Positions 38,087 through 47,524 of a stretch of 64,000 nucleotides of DNA are shown here, in pieces. This DNA is from Saprospiraceae bacterium (GTDB lineage Bacteria; Bacteroidota; Bacteroidia; Chitinophagales; Saprospiraceae), in the NCBI GenBank assembly GCA_016708265.1, contig JADJGA010000008.1, forward strand, positions 3,549 to 67,548, given 5' to 3'. Under the pieces are notes generated by a model. That model was not told the DNA's origin. It did not search any database and worked only from the letters and a program-made list of their open reading frames with translations. A program made the position numbers and the translations under genes. Numbering within the stretch: the stretch's first letter is position 1; the number at the start of each line of letters is the position of its first letter.

Positions 38087-39280
38087 ATGAAATTTAAAAG
38101 TTTAACATTAATTCTATTGATAATCATTGGGTTATCATCAACGGCTCAGGCAGATATCATTTATGATCCTTCAAGGCACTGCTATGTGGATGAGTCTACC
38201 GGTGAATGCATACCAAATACTATATTGTCTTCCCTGCCATTTCTGACTATTATTCCGGATGCCAGGGGAGCAGCTTTGGGAGATGCAGGGATAGCTATTT
38301 CTCCAGACCCATCTGCTATGCATTTCAATGCTGCAAAGATAGCAATGTCGGAGAAAGAGTTTGAATTGTCAACAACCTATACTCCATGGCTCAAAAATCT
38401 AGGACTCAATGACATTTATCTGGCATATCTTTCCGGTTATAACAAATTTGACAAACTTCAGGGTATAGGCTACAGTATCAGGTATTTTTCACTTGGGGAA
38501 ATACAGTTCACCAACAGTGACCGTGAGAATATCGGTACCGGAAACCCAAATGAGTTTGAAGTGGCAGTGGCTTATGCACGAAAACTGTCAGATAATTTTT
38601 CAGCAGCCCTGACAGGCAAATTTGTTTATTCTAACCTTGCAGAAGGACAAAGAGTAGATGGAGTACTGATAGAAGCCGCAACTGCTTTCGCTGCCGACCT
38701 GTCAATGTACTATAAATCAAAAGTAAATATAGGTGACTATAAAAGCAAGCTCACTATGGGGCTTACTCTGTCAAACCTCGGAAATAAGATCACATACACC
38801 AAGGATGCAGATACCAAAGAATACCTGCCACAGAATTTAGGAATAGGTGCTGCATTGGAAATCCCATTTGATGATTACAACACTATCACTCTGACTGCTG
38901 ATTTGAATAAGTTATTACTCCCTACTCCCACTATTGACACTGCAGGAATAGTAAAGTACAATGAATCTCCAATAACAGCTGCATTAGAGTCATTTTCTGA
39001 TGCTCCCGGTGGATTTGTGGAAGAAATGCGTGAAATCACATACAGCCTTGGAGCAGAATACTGGTATGATAAGCAGTTTGCTATAAGAGCAGGTTATTTT
39101 TATGAGCATCCGCTGAAAGGTGACAGGCAGTTTCTGACTTTGGGTCTTGGATTGAGATACAATGTATACAGCATGGGGGTTTCTTACCTGGTACCGACCA
39201 ACAGTGTCAGGAATCCACTTGACGGAACATTGAGATTTACATTCTCAATGGACTTTACAAAGACAAAATACAAAGAATAA
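38087..39280 (+). CDS. porV: Type IX secretion outer-membrane protein PorV (LptO)
   Basis: 397 residues. Signal peptide ending in AQA; then the family-specific start LPFLTIIPDARGAALGDAGI and MHFNAAKIA, followed by FadL-like barrel strands and a C-terminus ending in TFSMDFTKTKYKE. PorV carries cargo from the Sov translocon to PorU and is needed for outer-membrane targeting of PorU. The gene pair porU-porV is conserved in Bacteroidota. Confidence 0.95.
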   Translation: MKFKSLTLILLIIIGLSSTAQADIIYDPSRHCYVDESTGECIPNTILSSLPFLTIIPDARGAALGDAGIAISPDPSAMHFNAAKIAMSEKEFELSTTYTPWLKNLGLNDIYLAYLSGYNKFDKLQGIGYSIRYFSLGEIQFTNSDRENIGTGNPNEFEVAVAYARKLSDNFSAALTGKFVYSNLAEGQRVDGVLIEAATAFAADLSMYYKSKVNIGDYKSKLTMGLTLSNLGNKITYTKDADTKEYLPQNLGIGAALEIPFDDYNTITLTADLNKLLLPTPTIDTAGIVKYNESPITAALESFSDAPGGFVEEMREITYSLGAEYWYDKQFAIRAGYFYEHPLKGDRQFLTLGLGLRYNVYSMGVSYLVPTNSVRNPLDGTLRFTFSMDFTKTKYKE

Positions 39281-39300
39281 AAGTGTTTTTTTTCATTTAG

Positions 39301-39338
39301 AAAAGCCATCACCGGAAATCGGGGATGGCTTTTTTTTA
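39301..39338 (+). terminator. Bidirectional terminator between porV and fadD
   Basis: AAAAGCCATC (39301-39310) pairs with GATGGCTTTT (39324-39333), followed by more T. It ends porUV on the plus strand; the A run on the other side allows it to work on fadD too. Confidence 0.85.
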
Positions 39339-39352
39339 TAACACGTACTTGA

Positions 39353-41050
39353 CTACTTATTTTTCGCCATTTCCTCCTCTTTTAGGATTCTTCTCAGTAT
39401 TTTACCGACATTTGATTTTGGAAGGCTATCCCGGAACTCTACAAATTTCGGTACTTTATAGTTCGTAAGATTTTTCCTGCAATATTCAATCACTTCGTGA
39501 TCAGTAAGAGAGCTATCTTTCTTTACAATAAATACTTTGATTGTTTCACCCGATTTTTCATGGGGAACACCGATAGCAGCCACTTCCACTACTTTAGGCA
39601 TCATTGCAATTACATCCTCTATTTCATTTGGATATACATTAAAGCCGGATACAAGGATCATATCTTTTTTCCTGTCAACAATTTTGAAATATCCATCTTT
39701 AAACATCATGCCTATATCTCCTGTACTCAACCAGCCATCTTTGAGCACTTTATCTGTCTCATCCTGCCTGTTGAAATATCCTTTCATTATCTGTGGCCCC
39801 TTGATCTGGATTTCTCCAACTTCTTCTACACCTAAAACCTGACCTTCATCATTAACTATTCTCATATAAGTTGAGGAAACGGGAACTCCTATAGTACCAA
39901 TTCTCGCTCTGCCGTCTATTGGATTGACTGAAGCCACAGGTGAGCTTTCTGTCAGACCATATCCTTCAGCAATAGTTACGCCGGTAACTTCCTTCCATTT
40001 TCTGGCTACAGCTTCCTGCAGAGCCATACCTCCGGCAACAACAACCTTGAAGTTTGAAAAATCGAGTTTCTGAAAATCATCGTTATGCAGCAAAGCATTA
40101 AAAAGTGTATTTACCCCGGTGAAAACAGAAATTTTATGTGTATTAAATTCCTTAATTACAGATTTCAGATCTCTTGCATTTGTCACAAGAACATTTTTAA
40201 CTCCAAAGCTGATCATGGTCATCAGATTGACAGTAAGAGCAAATATATGATACAGTGGCAAAGCTGTAAGAATTGTTTCCTGTTTCTCCACAAATACAGT
40301 CTGCATTATAGTCTTGATCATCAGCATATTGGAAATGATATTCCTGTTTGTGAGCATCGCACCTTTTGACACTCCTGTTGTCCCCCCTGTATACTGGAGA
40401 AAAATGACATCATCCGGACCTTGTGTGAACTCCTGGATGGGATATTTTTTACCATGTGCTATGGCTGTATTAAAACTTACTGCATTTGGAAGGTTGTAGT
40501 TTGGAACCATTTTTTTAACATGCTTCACTACCAGGTCAACAATTGATCCCTTCAGACCTCCCAGCAGTTCACCAATGCTTGTCTTAATAACTATCTCAAT
40601 TTGAGTTTCACCTATTATTTTTTCAAGATTTGCAGCAAACATGTCTGCTATGATTATGGCTTTTGCCCCTGAATCGGCAAACTGATGTTTCATTTCCCGG
40701 GGAGTATATAGCGGATTAGTATTCACTATTATGAGGCCTGCCCTGAGTGCTGCAAAAATAGCTATAGGAGACTGGAGGATATTAGGAGCCATAATTGCTA
40801 TTCTGTCACCGGGTTTTAATCCTCTGTAATGAAGATAAGCGGCAAGATCTCTGGAAAGAATGTCTACTTGTTTAAATGTAAGCCATTTACCCATATTATA
40901 GAATCCTTTTTCATCAGCGTATCTGGACAGCATGGTTTCGATGAAGATTTTTGCATTTGGAAATTCTTCAGGATTAATGTTTACTGCAATGCCAGGAGCA
41001 TAATCAGTTAACCATGGCCGTTGTTCATAAATCAGGTTGTTGTTTTCCAT
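39353..41050 (-). CDS. fadD: Long-chain fatty-acid-CoA ligase
   Basis: 565 residues from the ATG at 41050 (MENNNLIYEQRPWL); the longer frame to 41083 lacks support. AMP-binding enzyme: P-loop YTGGTTGVSKGAML, GYGLTESSPVASV, the adenylate-binding YFNRQ...GWLSTGD, then KDMILVSGFNVYPNEIE and the C-terminal lysine in SNVGKILRR. It activates long-chain fatty acids to acyl-CoA at the membrane. Divergent from fabF with 127 bp between them. Confidence 0.9.
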   Translation of the reverse strand: MENNNLIYEQRPWLTDYAPGIAVNINPEEFPNAKIFIETMLSRYADEKGFYNMGKWLTFKQVDILSRDLAAYLHYRGLKPGDRIAIMAPNILQSPIAIFAALRAGLIIVNTNPLYTPREMKHQFADSGAKAIIIADMFAANLEKIIGETQIEIVIKTSIGELLGGLKGSIVDLVVKHVKKMVPNYNLPNAVSFNTAIAHGKKYPIQEFTQGPDDVIFLQYTGGTTGVSKGAMLTNRNIISNMLMIKTIMQTVFVEKQETILTALPLYHIFALTVNLMTMISFGVKNVLVTNARDLKSVIKEFNTHKISVFTGVNTLFNALLHNDDFQKLDFSNFKVVVAGGMALQEAVARKWKEVTGVTIAEGYGLTESSPVASVNPIDGRARIGTIGVPVSSTYMRIVNDEGQVLGVEEVGEIQIKGPQIMKGYFNRQDETDKVLKDGWLSTGDIGMMFKDGYFKIVDRKKDMILVSGFNVYPNEIEDVIAMMPKVVEVAAIGVPHEKSGETIKVFIVKKDSSLTDHEVIEYCRKNLTNYKVPKFVEFRDSLPKSNVGKILRRILKEEEMAKNK

Positions 41051-41152
41051 TGTATTTGTTTTTAAAAGTAAAGAAAAACTCAAAGAGATAATATTATCAG
41101 GGATTTAAGCAACAAAGAAAATAAAAAAAAACTGTAATTAAAAAATTATTTA

Positions 41153-41160
41153 TACTTTTG
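41153..41160 (+). promoter_or_regulatory. -7 box TACTTTTG of fabF
   Basis: Matches TAnnTTTG, 17 bp before the fabF ATG, so the leader would be very short. Lies in the gap shared with the divergent fadD gene. Confidence 0.45.
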
Positions 41161-41177
41161 TTCGCTAAAAATTATTT

Positions 41178-42422
41178 ATGAGACGTGTTGTTATTACAGG
41201 GATAGGTGCCCTGACTCCGATAGGGAACGGAATTGAAAAGTTCAGAGAGGGCTTATTTAAAGGACTTTCAGGTGCCGGGATCATAACTCATTTTGATATT
41301 TCGGAATTCAAGGTGCAATTTGCCTGTGAACTTAAAAACTTTGATCCTGAGCAATATCTTGATCACAAAGAATGGAGAAAACTTGATCCTTTTGCCCGTT
41401 ATGCAATGGCTACCACTATTGAAGCTATGAAAAATTCTGGTATTGACACAGAAAAAATTGATCTTACAAGAGCTGGTGTAATATGGGGTAGCGGTATCGG
41501 AGGCTTTGCTACCATTGAAGAAGAGATCACAAAAGATGTGCGTAGAGCGGCTGATCCTAAATTCAGCCCATTTCTTATACCAAAACTAATTCCTGATATA
41601 GTTCCTGGCCACATTTCGATAAAATACGGGTTTCAGGGTATCAATTATGCAACAGTTGCAGCATGTGCCTCTGCTTCCATGGCAATCACCAATTCTTTCG
41701 ATTATATACGTATGGGTAAAGCTGATATTATGGTTTCAGGTGGTTCTGAGGCAGCCGTCACCAGAACAAGTATTGGCGGATTCAGCTCCATGAAAGCGTT
41801 ATCAACAAGAAATGACGATCCTGGTACGGCTTCCAGACCTTTTGATCTTGACAGGGATGGATTTGTGTTAGGAGAAGGCTCAGCAACACTGGTACTTGAA
41901 GAATATGAACATGCTGTCAGAAGGGGTGCAAAAATATATGCAGAAATAGCAGGGGCTGCCATGTCTGGTGATGCCTATCATATTACAGCACCACATCCGG
42001 AAGGGGCAGGTGCTGCACTGGTAATGAAAAATGCACTGCTGGATGCAGGTCTTAACCTGGAGCAAATGGAATATATCAATGTGCATGGTACATCAACTCC
42101 TTTAGGTGATGTGGCAGAGATATCAGCTATACAGAAGGTGTTTGGTGAACATGCATACAATCTGAATATAAGCAGTACCAAATCGATGACCGGACACCTA
42201 CTTGGTGCAGCCGGTGCAGTTGAAGCAATAGCATGTATTATTGCTTTGCAGGATGGAATAATACCTCCTACAATAAATCATTTTACAGACGACCCAAAAA
42301 TAGACCCGAAACTGAATCTCACATTCTGGAAACCTCAGGAAAGGAATATAACTTGTGCTATGAGCAACACTTTTGGTTTTGGAGGGCACAATTCTTCAAT
42401 AGTATTTAAAAAATTCAAATGA
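41178..42422 (+). CDS. fabF: 3-oxoacyl-ACP synthase II (FabF)
   Basis: 414 residues. Starts MRRVVITGIGALTPIG, as usual. The catalytic triad is complete: Cys163 (TVAACASAS), His303 (NVHGTSTPLGD) and His340 (SMTGHLLGAAGA). It elongates acyl-ACP in fatty-acid synthesis in the cytoplasm. Followed 18 bp later by rnc, a common order in Bacteroidota. The acpP gene that usually precedes fabF is not here. Confidence 0.95.
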   Translation: MRRVVITGIGALTPIGNGIEKFREGLFKGLSGAGIITHFDISEFKVQFACELKNFDPEQYLDHKEWRKLDPFARYAMATTIEAMKNSGIDTEKIDLTRAGVIWGSGIGGFATIEEEITKDVRRAADPKFSPFLIPKLIPDIVPGHISIKYGFQGINYATVAACASASMAITNSFDYIRMGKADIMVSGGSEAAVTRTSIGGFSSMKALSTRNDDPGTASRPFDLDRDGFVLGEGSATLVLEEYEHAVRRGAKIYAEIAGAAMSGDAYHITAPHPEGAGAALVMKNALLDAGLNLEQMEYINVHGTSTPLGDVAEISAIQKVFGEHAYNLNISSTKSMTGHLLGAAGAVEAIACIIALQDGIIPPTINHFTDDPKIDPKLNLTFWKPQERNITCAMSNTFGFGGHNSSIVFKKFK

Positions 42423-42440
42423 TAAAGAGGCATTGATAGT

Positions 42441-43166
42441 ATGAAGTTATACAATCTTTATTTTTCAGAAAACAGATCATTAGCAAGGAGATTAAGAGAT
42501 ATTATAGGATTTACACCATCAAATCTGTATTTGTATGAAATGGCATTTCATCATAAATCCTCTAATGAGAATAATGGAAAATTCCAGTTCAACAATGAAA
42601 GGCTTGAGTATCTTGGCGATGCAGTCCTGAGTATGGTGGTAGGAGATTATCTTTTCAAAAAATATCCATATAAAGATGAAGGATTTTTAACCAAGATGCG
42701 CTCAAAAATAGTAAAAAGGAAAACTCTTAATGATGTATCCCAAAAAATGGGCCTTGATAAGATATTAAGTGAATATGCAATTGGTAATATAAGTAACAGT
42801 ATGGCAGGGAATGCTCTTGAAGCCCTTGTCGGGGCAATATATCAGGATGTAGGATATGAAAAATCAAGAAAATTCATTATAAAAAATATCCTCAGGAATT
42901 TCATAGATATGGAAGATCTTGAGAATAATGATGATAATTATAAAAGTCAGCTACTGGAATGGGCACAAAAAATGGGAAAAAATGTAAATTTTTCCATGAA
43001 TGAAAAAGATAAGATGAATGGAAGGGATTATTTTAAAATCACCCTCTTCATAGATGATAAAAAAATATGTGAATCAGAAGCTTACAACAAAAAAACTGCT
43101 GAACAAAAAGCATCTTTTGTAGCTATCAATCAACTAAAAATTAACGGTACTGCCATTTCGGAGTGA
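42441..43166 (+). CDS. rnc: Ribonuclease III
   Basis: 241 residues. The RNase III signature NERLEYLGDAVLSMVVGDYL holds the catalytic Glu and Asp. The second acidic pair is in NALEALVGAIYQDVGYE. The C-terminal part (YKSQLLEWAQKMG to QKASFVAINQLK) is the double-stranded RNA-binding domain. It processes rRNA precursors and other structured RNA. Cotranscribed with fabF. Confidence 0.95.
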   Translation: MKLYNLYFSENRSLARRLRDIIGFTPSNLYLYEMAFHHKSSNENNGKFQFNNERLEYLGDAVLSMVVGDYLFKKYPYKDEGFLTKMRSKIVKRKTLNDVSQKMGLDKILSEYAIGNISNSMAGNALEALVGAIYQDVGYEKSRKFIIKNILRNFIDMEDLENNDDNYKSQLLEWAQKMGKNVNFSMNEKDKMNGRDYFKITLFIDDKKICESEAYNKKTAEQKASFVAINQLKINGTAISE

Positions 43167-43231
43167 AAAATTGGCATGATATTTGACTTATACATATTGC
43201 TATTATTTGTAATATAATATAATTCGTGTTT

Positions 43232-43807
43232 ATGCTTAATTCCCTGATATTAATGGTAATCGCTTTGGCTGCTTCTCTCGACAATTCCCCGGAGAGCAGA
43301 TACAAGGCTAAAATTGATTACATTGAAACTTATAAAGATGTTGCTATTGCTGAAATGCACAGGACCGGAATCCCCGCAAGCATCACTCTTGCTCAGGGTT
43401 TGCATGAATCTCAGGCAGGAAGAAGTGAACTTGCCAAAAATGCAAAAAATCATTTTGGCATAAAATGCAAAAGTTACTGGCAGGGAAGTACCTATTATTA
43501 TAAAGATGATGATTTTGATAAAAATAAAAAACTGGTTGAATCATGTTTCAGGAATTATGATACTGTTCTTGAGTCTTATATCGACCATTCCAATTTCCTG
43601 ACTTTTTCATCAAATTATTCAATATTATTTTCTTATCCTAAGACTGATTTTGCTAACTGGGCTTGGGGACTGCAGAATTGCGGCTATGCCACTGATAAAA
43701 ATTATGCTGTTAAGCTTATTAAACTTGTAGAGGAATTTAAATTGTACGAATATGATCTGGCTGATAATCCCTGGGCTCAGCCTGTTCAGTCGGAAATGGT
43801 TAAATGA
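43232..43807 (+). CDS. Glucosaminidase-domain (GH73-like) cell-wall hydrolase
   Basis: 191 residues from the ATG at 43232 (a GTG at 43226 adds two residues). The N-terminus is hydrophobic (LILMVIALAASL) and acts as a signal or anchor. The domain starts at IPASITLAQGLHESQAG, where Glu of HES is the likely catalytic acid, and continues with NHFGIKCK, CFRNYDTVLESYIDHSNFL and GLQNCGYATDKNYAVKLI, the normal family order. It cuts the glycan chain of peptidoglycan. No LysM or SH3 binding domain is attached. Confidence 0.85.
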   Translation: MLNSLILMVIALAASLDNSPESRYKAKIDYIETYKDVAIAEMHRTGIPASITLAQGLHESQAGRSELAKNAKNHFGIKCKSYWQGSTYYYKDDDFDKNKKLVESCFRNYDTVLESYIDHSNFLTFSSNYSILFSYPKTDFANWAWGLQNCGYATDKNYAVKLIKLVEEFKLYEYDLADNPWAQPVQSEMVK

Positions 43808-43827
43808 GAATCTGTCATTTTTTATTA

Positions 43828-44418
43828 TCACTTTAGTTGTTCATTTTTCCAGGCTTCGTATGCCATTTCAAGCTGCTGGTAGAAATCTTCACCATATTTC
43901 CTGATAATTGCATTTTTCACAAACCTGAATACCGGCATCTTATTCTTTTTGCCAAGAGAACATGCTTCATGACAAATATCCCATTCATAGTAATTCAGTG
44001 CTTCGAATCCCTTGATTTCACTTTTACTGATCCTCACAGGAAACAATTCACATGATACAGGTTTTTTCCAGTCACTTTTGCCTTCATAAAAAAGGGTTTC
44101 AAGAACACACATTCCAATTCCATTTTCATTTTTCCGGAGAAACACACAAGACCCATCTTCCAGCAAATTTGTTCCTATGAAATCAGGCTCTTTGTAATAT
44201 TTACTAAAACCGGAACTTTTGATCTTTTTAACATTTTCTTCCGGAAGTATATCCAGTGCCTGATCAAGTACTTTTTCCATTTCACGTATTTCACCGTGTG
44301 TTACAGGTGCTCCGAAGTCTCCTTCCCTGCAACATGCCCCTTTACATTTGTCCAGATCGCATTCGAAGTGTTCTTCAAACAACAAATCGCTCACCAGGAT
44401 ATCATTAATCAAAAACAT
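43828..44418 (-). CDS. DUF3109 family protein (Cys-cluster)
   Basis: 196 residues. CDLDKCKGACCREGDFGAPV is the YkgJ-like cysteine cluster; further Cys are in GSCVFLR, GMCVLE, VSCELFPV and DICHEACSLG. The cluster probably binds a metal or Fe-S centre. DUF3109 proteins are almost confined to Bacteroidota and their function is unknown. Its start overlaps the end of the upstream phosphoesterase gene by 14 bp, so the two are translated together. Confidence 0.9.
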   Translation of the reverse strand: MFLINDILVSDLLFEEHFECDLDKCKGACCREGDFGAPVTHGEIREMEKVLDQALDILPEENVKKIKSSGFSKYYKEPDFIGTNLLEDGSCVFLRKNENGIGMCVLETLFYEGKSDWKKPVSCELFPVRISKSEIKGFEALNYYEWDICHEACSLGKKNKMPVFRFVKNAIIRKYGEDFYQQLEMAYEAWKNEQLK

Positions 44419-45136
44419 ATCTTACAGTAGTTTTAATTTTATTGTTATTTATGTCTATTACCCTGAAACCAGGTACAATATGGTCAATTTCAAATTCTAC
44501 ACTATTCATTCCAATCTGAAGGTAGGTTGAAGGAGTTATAAATACTTTAATTCCATCATTTATTAAAGAAATTTCATTGTGGTAATGACCGCAGAAAATG
44601 TAAGGAAGTTTATTGCTCATTTGGCAAATCTCCTTAAAGATATCTGGCTGCTGAAAAGCGTAATTATTATCCATATGTGGTACTCCTGCCTTAAAAGGAG
44701 GATGATGCATAAAAATAACCGGATTCAAACCTTCAATTGATACAATTTCCTTTTTAAACCAGTCTAATTGCCTGTTACTGCAATACCCCCTTGCTGTATC
44801 CAGGAAGATAAAATTTGGTTCAATAAAAAAATACAATTCATCATCTTTAACATTTTCTGTCAAATCAAATACCTGCGCCAGGACATTTATATCATCGTGA
44901 TTTCCACCGATTATTTTATAGTTTTTAATACCTTTATAATCCAACTGCTTTTTTATCCAGAAATAGACTTCCTTATCTCCTGAGTGAAAACTCAAATCAC
45001 CCGAAAGAACCAGCATATCAGCCTGAAGTTTTTCAGCCTCAGTAAGTGTCCTGACGAAATTTGCCCTGGTATCCACACCATTCACAGGTTCTGAAGATGT
45101 ATTTATATGAAGGTCAGTGATCTGAATAATTCTCAT
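44405..45136 (-). CDS. Calcineurin-like metallophosphoesterase
   Basis: 243 residues. All metal-binding motifs are present: ITDLHI (D-x-H), LSGDLSFH (GD), IGGNHDD (GNHD), FMHHPP and CGHYHN. The layout is that of class III cyclic-nucleotide phosphodiesterases such as CpdA, but the substrate cannot be told from sequence. No signal peptide, so cytoplasmic. Operon with the DUF3109 gene. Confidence 0.85.
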   Translation of the reverse strand: MRIIQITDLHINTSSEPVNGVDTRANFVRTLTEAEKLQADMLVLSGDLSFHSGDKEVYFWIKKQLDYKGIKNYKIIGGNHDDINVLAQVFDLTENVKDDELYFFIEPNFIFLDTARGYCSNRQLDWFKKEIVSIEGLNPVIFMHHPPFKAGVPHMDNNYAFQQPDIFKEICQMSNKLPYIFCGHYHNEISLINDGIKVFITPSTYLQIGMNSVEFEIDHIVPGFRVIDINNNKIKTTVRYVFD

Positions 45137-45151
45137 ATTTTTATGTATAAT

Positions 45152-46573
45152 TCACTTTGAATACATATCTATTACCTCAGAAATAGCTTTGGCACATGCC
45201 GGACAAAACTCCTGTTTGTTTCTTGTGAACATAATGCAGTCAAGGGCTGAGCGGTAAATTCCATACTGCATATAATTTCCTCCTTCAAATGCTCCGGTAG
45301 AATCCCTGTACTTGTTTTTGCTGAACATTTCAAGAGAGATTTTCTTTTCCCGTTCGAACAAGGCTTCCATCTCTGTTTCGGGTACATTTGCAGCGCGCAG
45401 TGCCCGTCTTTCTTTCTGAATTTCATAGCTAAAAGTATCAAATTCTGCTTTTCCCCAAGGAGTTGGAACAGGAGTTCCTGTTTTTATCAGTTCTTTCCAT
45501 TTCAGTTTATCGGGATCTAAAAGTGCCGTTACATTTGGTTCCCAGGGTTCAATGGTGATTGCCGGTGTCTGATATGCAACATCTGATGTATAATATTCAT
45601 CTGCCAGTGCAGCAAAAGAGTGTCCGAATTCGTGAACAAAAATATATCGGGAAAATTTATTATCAGCTGCTACTGTTGAATACAGGTTAAATATTCCCCC
45701 TCCTCCATAAGTGCGCTCATTAATGAGTATGAACATATGATCATATGGTACACTTGCCGCAATATCACGTATCGTCCTGTTATCAAAGGCCAGAGCATAT
45801 CTTTCAGAATCAAATGCACCGTAAGACATAGAAAGGGGTGTGCGGTTGAAAACCCCGGGATGAGGTTTGTTGACGCCCGATGTTGCTGAAGGAGTTTCAA
45901 CTGCCCGAACATTAAAATCAGTTTTTCTTGATTTAAAAGGCTCTACACTGAATAGTTCATCAGTCAATGATTTTACATCTTTGTGAAATTTATCCATTTC
46001 AGATGCTGTGTATCCGTCTCCAAGTATTACTATGTCAACATGATCAGCACTGTGGCCATTTTCAATGTAAGTAAATACATTATTTTTGCTTTTTAGAACT
46101 GAAGGATTCACAATCCTTGATTTGGGATCAATTACAATACTCCAGATAGCAGTGAAATTGTTATTGGCATCCCGTTTTTCAATTGTCAGTCTGACCGGCA
46201 TTTTCGGCCACGGAAAGCGGACAGATTCATGAAATGTATTCCAGCCTTTATCCCCAATACTTTGCCATTCTCCAAAAATACTTGCAAAACCACGACTGTA
46301 TATCAATTTCTCTGATACTGTATCTGTTATTTTGAAAAAATAGAGTCCAAGATTCAGTTCATCGAGCATTACCATTTTACTTCCTGCCCAGCTACCATCA
46401 TTGAGTATTCTGTCAATGCAAAAATGTTCTTCGGTGGCAGTACCGGTGTGAAAATAATCCACACGCATGGTTTGACCAGTAAAGTATCTGTTATAAATAA
46501 GATCTTTACTTTTCTGAGCATTTGAAGCTGTACTTAATACTGAAGCCAGTATGAGAATTGTCAACTTTTTCAT
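45152..46573 (-). CDS. Exported M64 (IgA-peptidase-like) metallopeptidase
   Basis: 473 residues. Signal peptide to about residue 19 (SNAQ). Residues 20-160 form the N-terminal peptidase_M64_N domain. The catalytic domain begins DIVILGDGYTASEMDKFH and has HEFGH at 314-318 followed by ALADEYY, with Asp/Glu as the third ligand. Cys residues near the end (CIMF, FCPACAKAI) may form a metal or disulfide knot. It is exported; the natural substrate is unknown. It lies 15 bp upstream of the phosphoesterase and may share its transcript. Confidence 0.9.
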   Translation of the reverse strand: MKKLTILILASVLSTASNAQKSKDLIYNRYFTGQTMRVDYFHTGTATEEHFCIDRILNDGSWAGSKMVMLDELNLGLYFFKITDTVSEKLIYSRGFASIFGEWQSIGDKGWNTFHESVRFPWPKMPVRLTIEKRDANNNFTAIWSIVIDPKSRIVNPSVLKSKNNVFTYIENGHSADHVDIVILGDGYTASEMDKFHKDVKSLTDELFSVEPFKSRKTDFNVRAVETPSATSGVNKPHPGVFNRTPLSMSYGAFDSERYALAFDNRTIRDIAASVPYDHMFILINERTYGGGGIFNLYSTVAADNKFSRYIFVHEFGHSFAALADEYYTSDVAYQTPAITIEPWEPNVTALLDPDKLKWKELIKTGTPVPTPWGKAEFDTFSYEIQKERRALRAANVPETEMEALFEREKKISLEMFSKNKYRDSTGAFEGGNYMQYGIYRSALDCIMFTRNKQEFCPACAKAISEVIDMYSK

Positions 46574-46953
46574 TATTTTATATTTTAAATGGTAAAATTA
46601 AAAAAATATTCTTAAAAAAGACTTCCATAATCCTTTACTTATTACACTTATTTAATATTTAGCAACTACCGGTCAGATATTAGTTTTAAATCGGTGACTT
46701 TCTAAATCTTCAAAAGGAACATTATACCCATTCTTAAATTCTGTTTTACTCACTTTAATCCATTTTAAACAAGAAATGCAGGTTTTGCTTAAAATTATTT
46801 AAATTTTTATATTATAATCATAAAAAAATATACAAAAATTTGTTTTTTATAATTTATTATATATTTTTGTAAATTATATTATATTGATATAAAAAAATAT
46901 ACAAATAATTTAAAAAGGCAATATTAAAATATTGATTATTTTAATATGATCAG
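46574..46953. other. Divergent promoter region
   Basis: 380 bp, very AT-rich, between the M64 gene and the sigma gene. It holds a plus-strand -7 box at 46862; I see no repeat or RNA. Confidence 0.5.
46862..46869 (+). promoter_or_regulatory. -7 box TATTTTTG of the sigma-factor gene
   Basis: Fits TAnnTTTG, 85 bp before the ATG at 46954. In an AT-rich setting such a match can arise by chance. Confidence 0.3.
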
Positions 46954-47475
46954 ATGGCAGAAACTACAATAAATACAAACAACTTTAAGGAATTGTATAA
47001 CCGACACTTCGGAGTTCTGGTTAATTTTGCCTTTTCCAAAACCAAAGATATTGAATTAAGTCGTGAAATAGTCCAGAATACATTCGTGAAACTCTGGCAC
47101 AGCAGGGAAGATATCGAGATTCGCACATCTCTCGAAAGCTATATGTATTCGATGGTGCGAAATGGAATAATTGATCATTTCAGAAAAAATGAGCGTATTA
47201 TTGATATAAAAGATGCATCAATCCTGAAAGATATCAAAGATGATGAAAATGATCACCGGGAAGAAGAGAATATTGAGCTTAGATACAATCTCAAAAAAGC
47301 CATTAATTCACTTAAGGAAAAAAGGAGAGTGATCTTCAATCTGAATAAGGTGGATGGTCTTACATATCAGGAGATAGCAGGATATATGAAAATCTCTGAA
47401 AGGGTAGTTGAAGACAACATTGCAAAAGCGTTGAAAGAGATCAGGAGTTATTTTATAGAAAATAAATTATTGTAA
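46954..47475 (+). CDS. ECF-type RNA polymerase sigma factor
   Basis: 173 residues. Region 2 (YNRHFGVLVNFAFSKTKDIE, then EIVQNTFVKLW, with the -10 recognition helix) and region 4 (LKEKRRVIFNLNKVDGLTYQ, then EIAGYMKISERVVEDNIAKA, a helix-turn-helix for -35). No region 1 or 3. Followed 49 bp later by a FecR anti-sigma gene, so it is probably held inactive at the membrane until a signal arrives. Confidence 0.9.
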   Translation: MAETTINTNNFKELYNRHFGVLVNFAFSKTKDIELSREIVQNTFVKLWHSREDIEIRTSLESYMYSMVRNGIIDHFRKNERIIDIKDASILKDIKDDENDHREEENIELRYNLKKAINSLKEKRRVIFNLNKVDGLTYQEIAGYMKISERVVEDNIAKALKEIRSYFIENKLL

Positions 47476-47524
47476 ATTGTGATATAATCAGTATAAAACG
47501 TCATATTTAAAATTAAAACGAAAC

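Noticed and set aside
45172..45912. Extra minus-strand frames inside the M64 gene
   Set aside because: Shadow frames; the M64 frame has full motif order and length.
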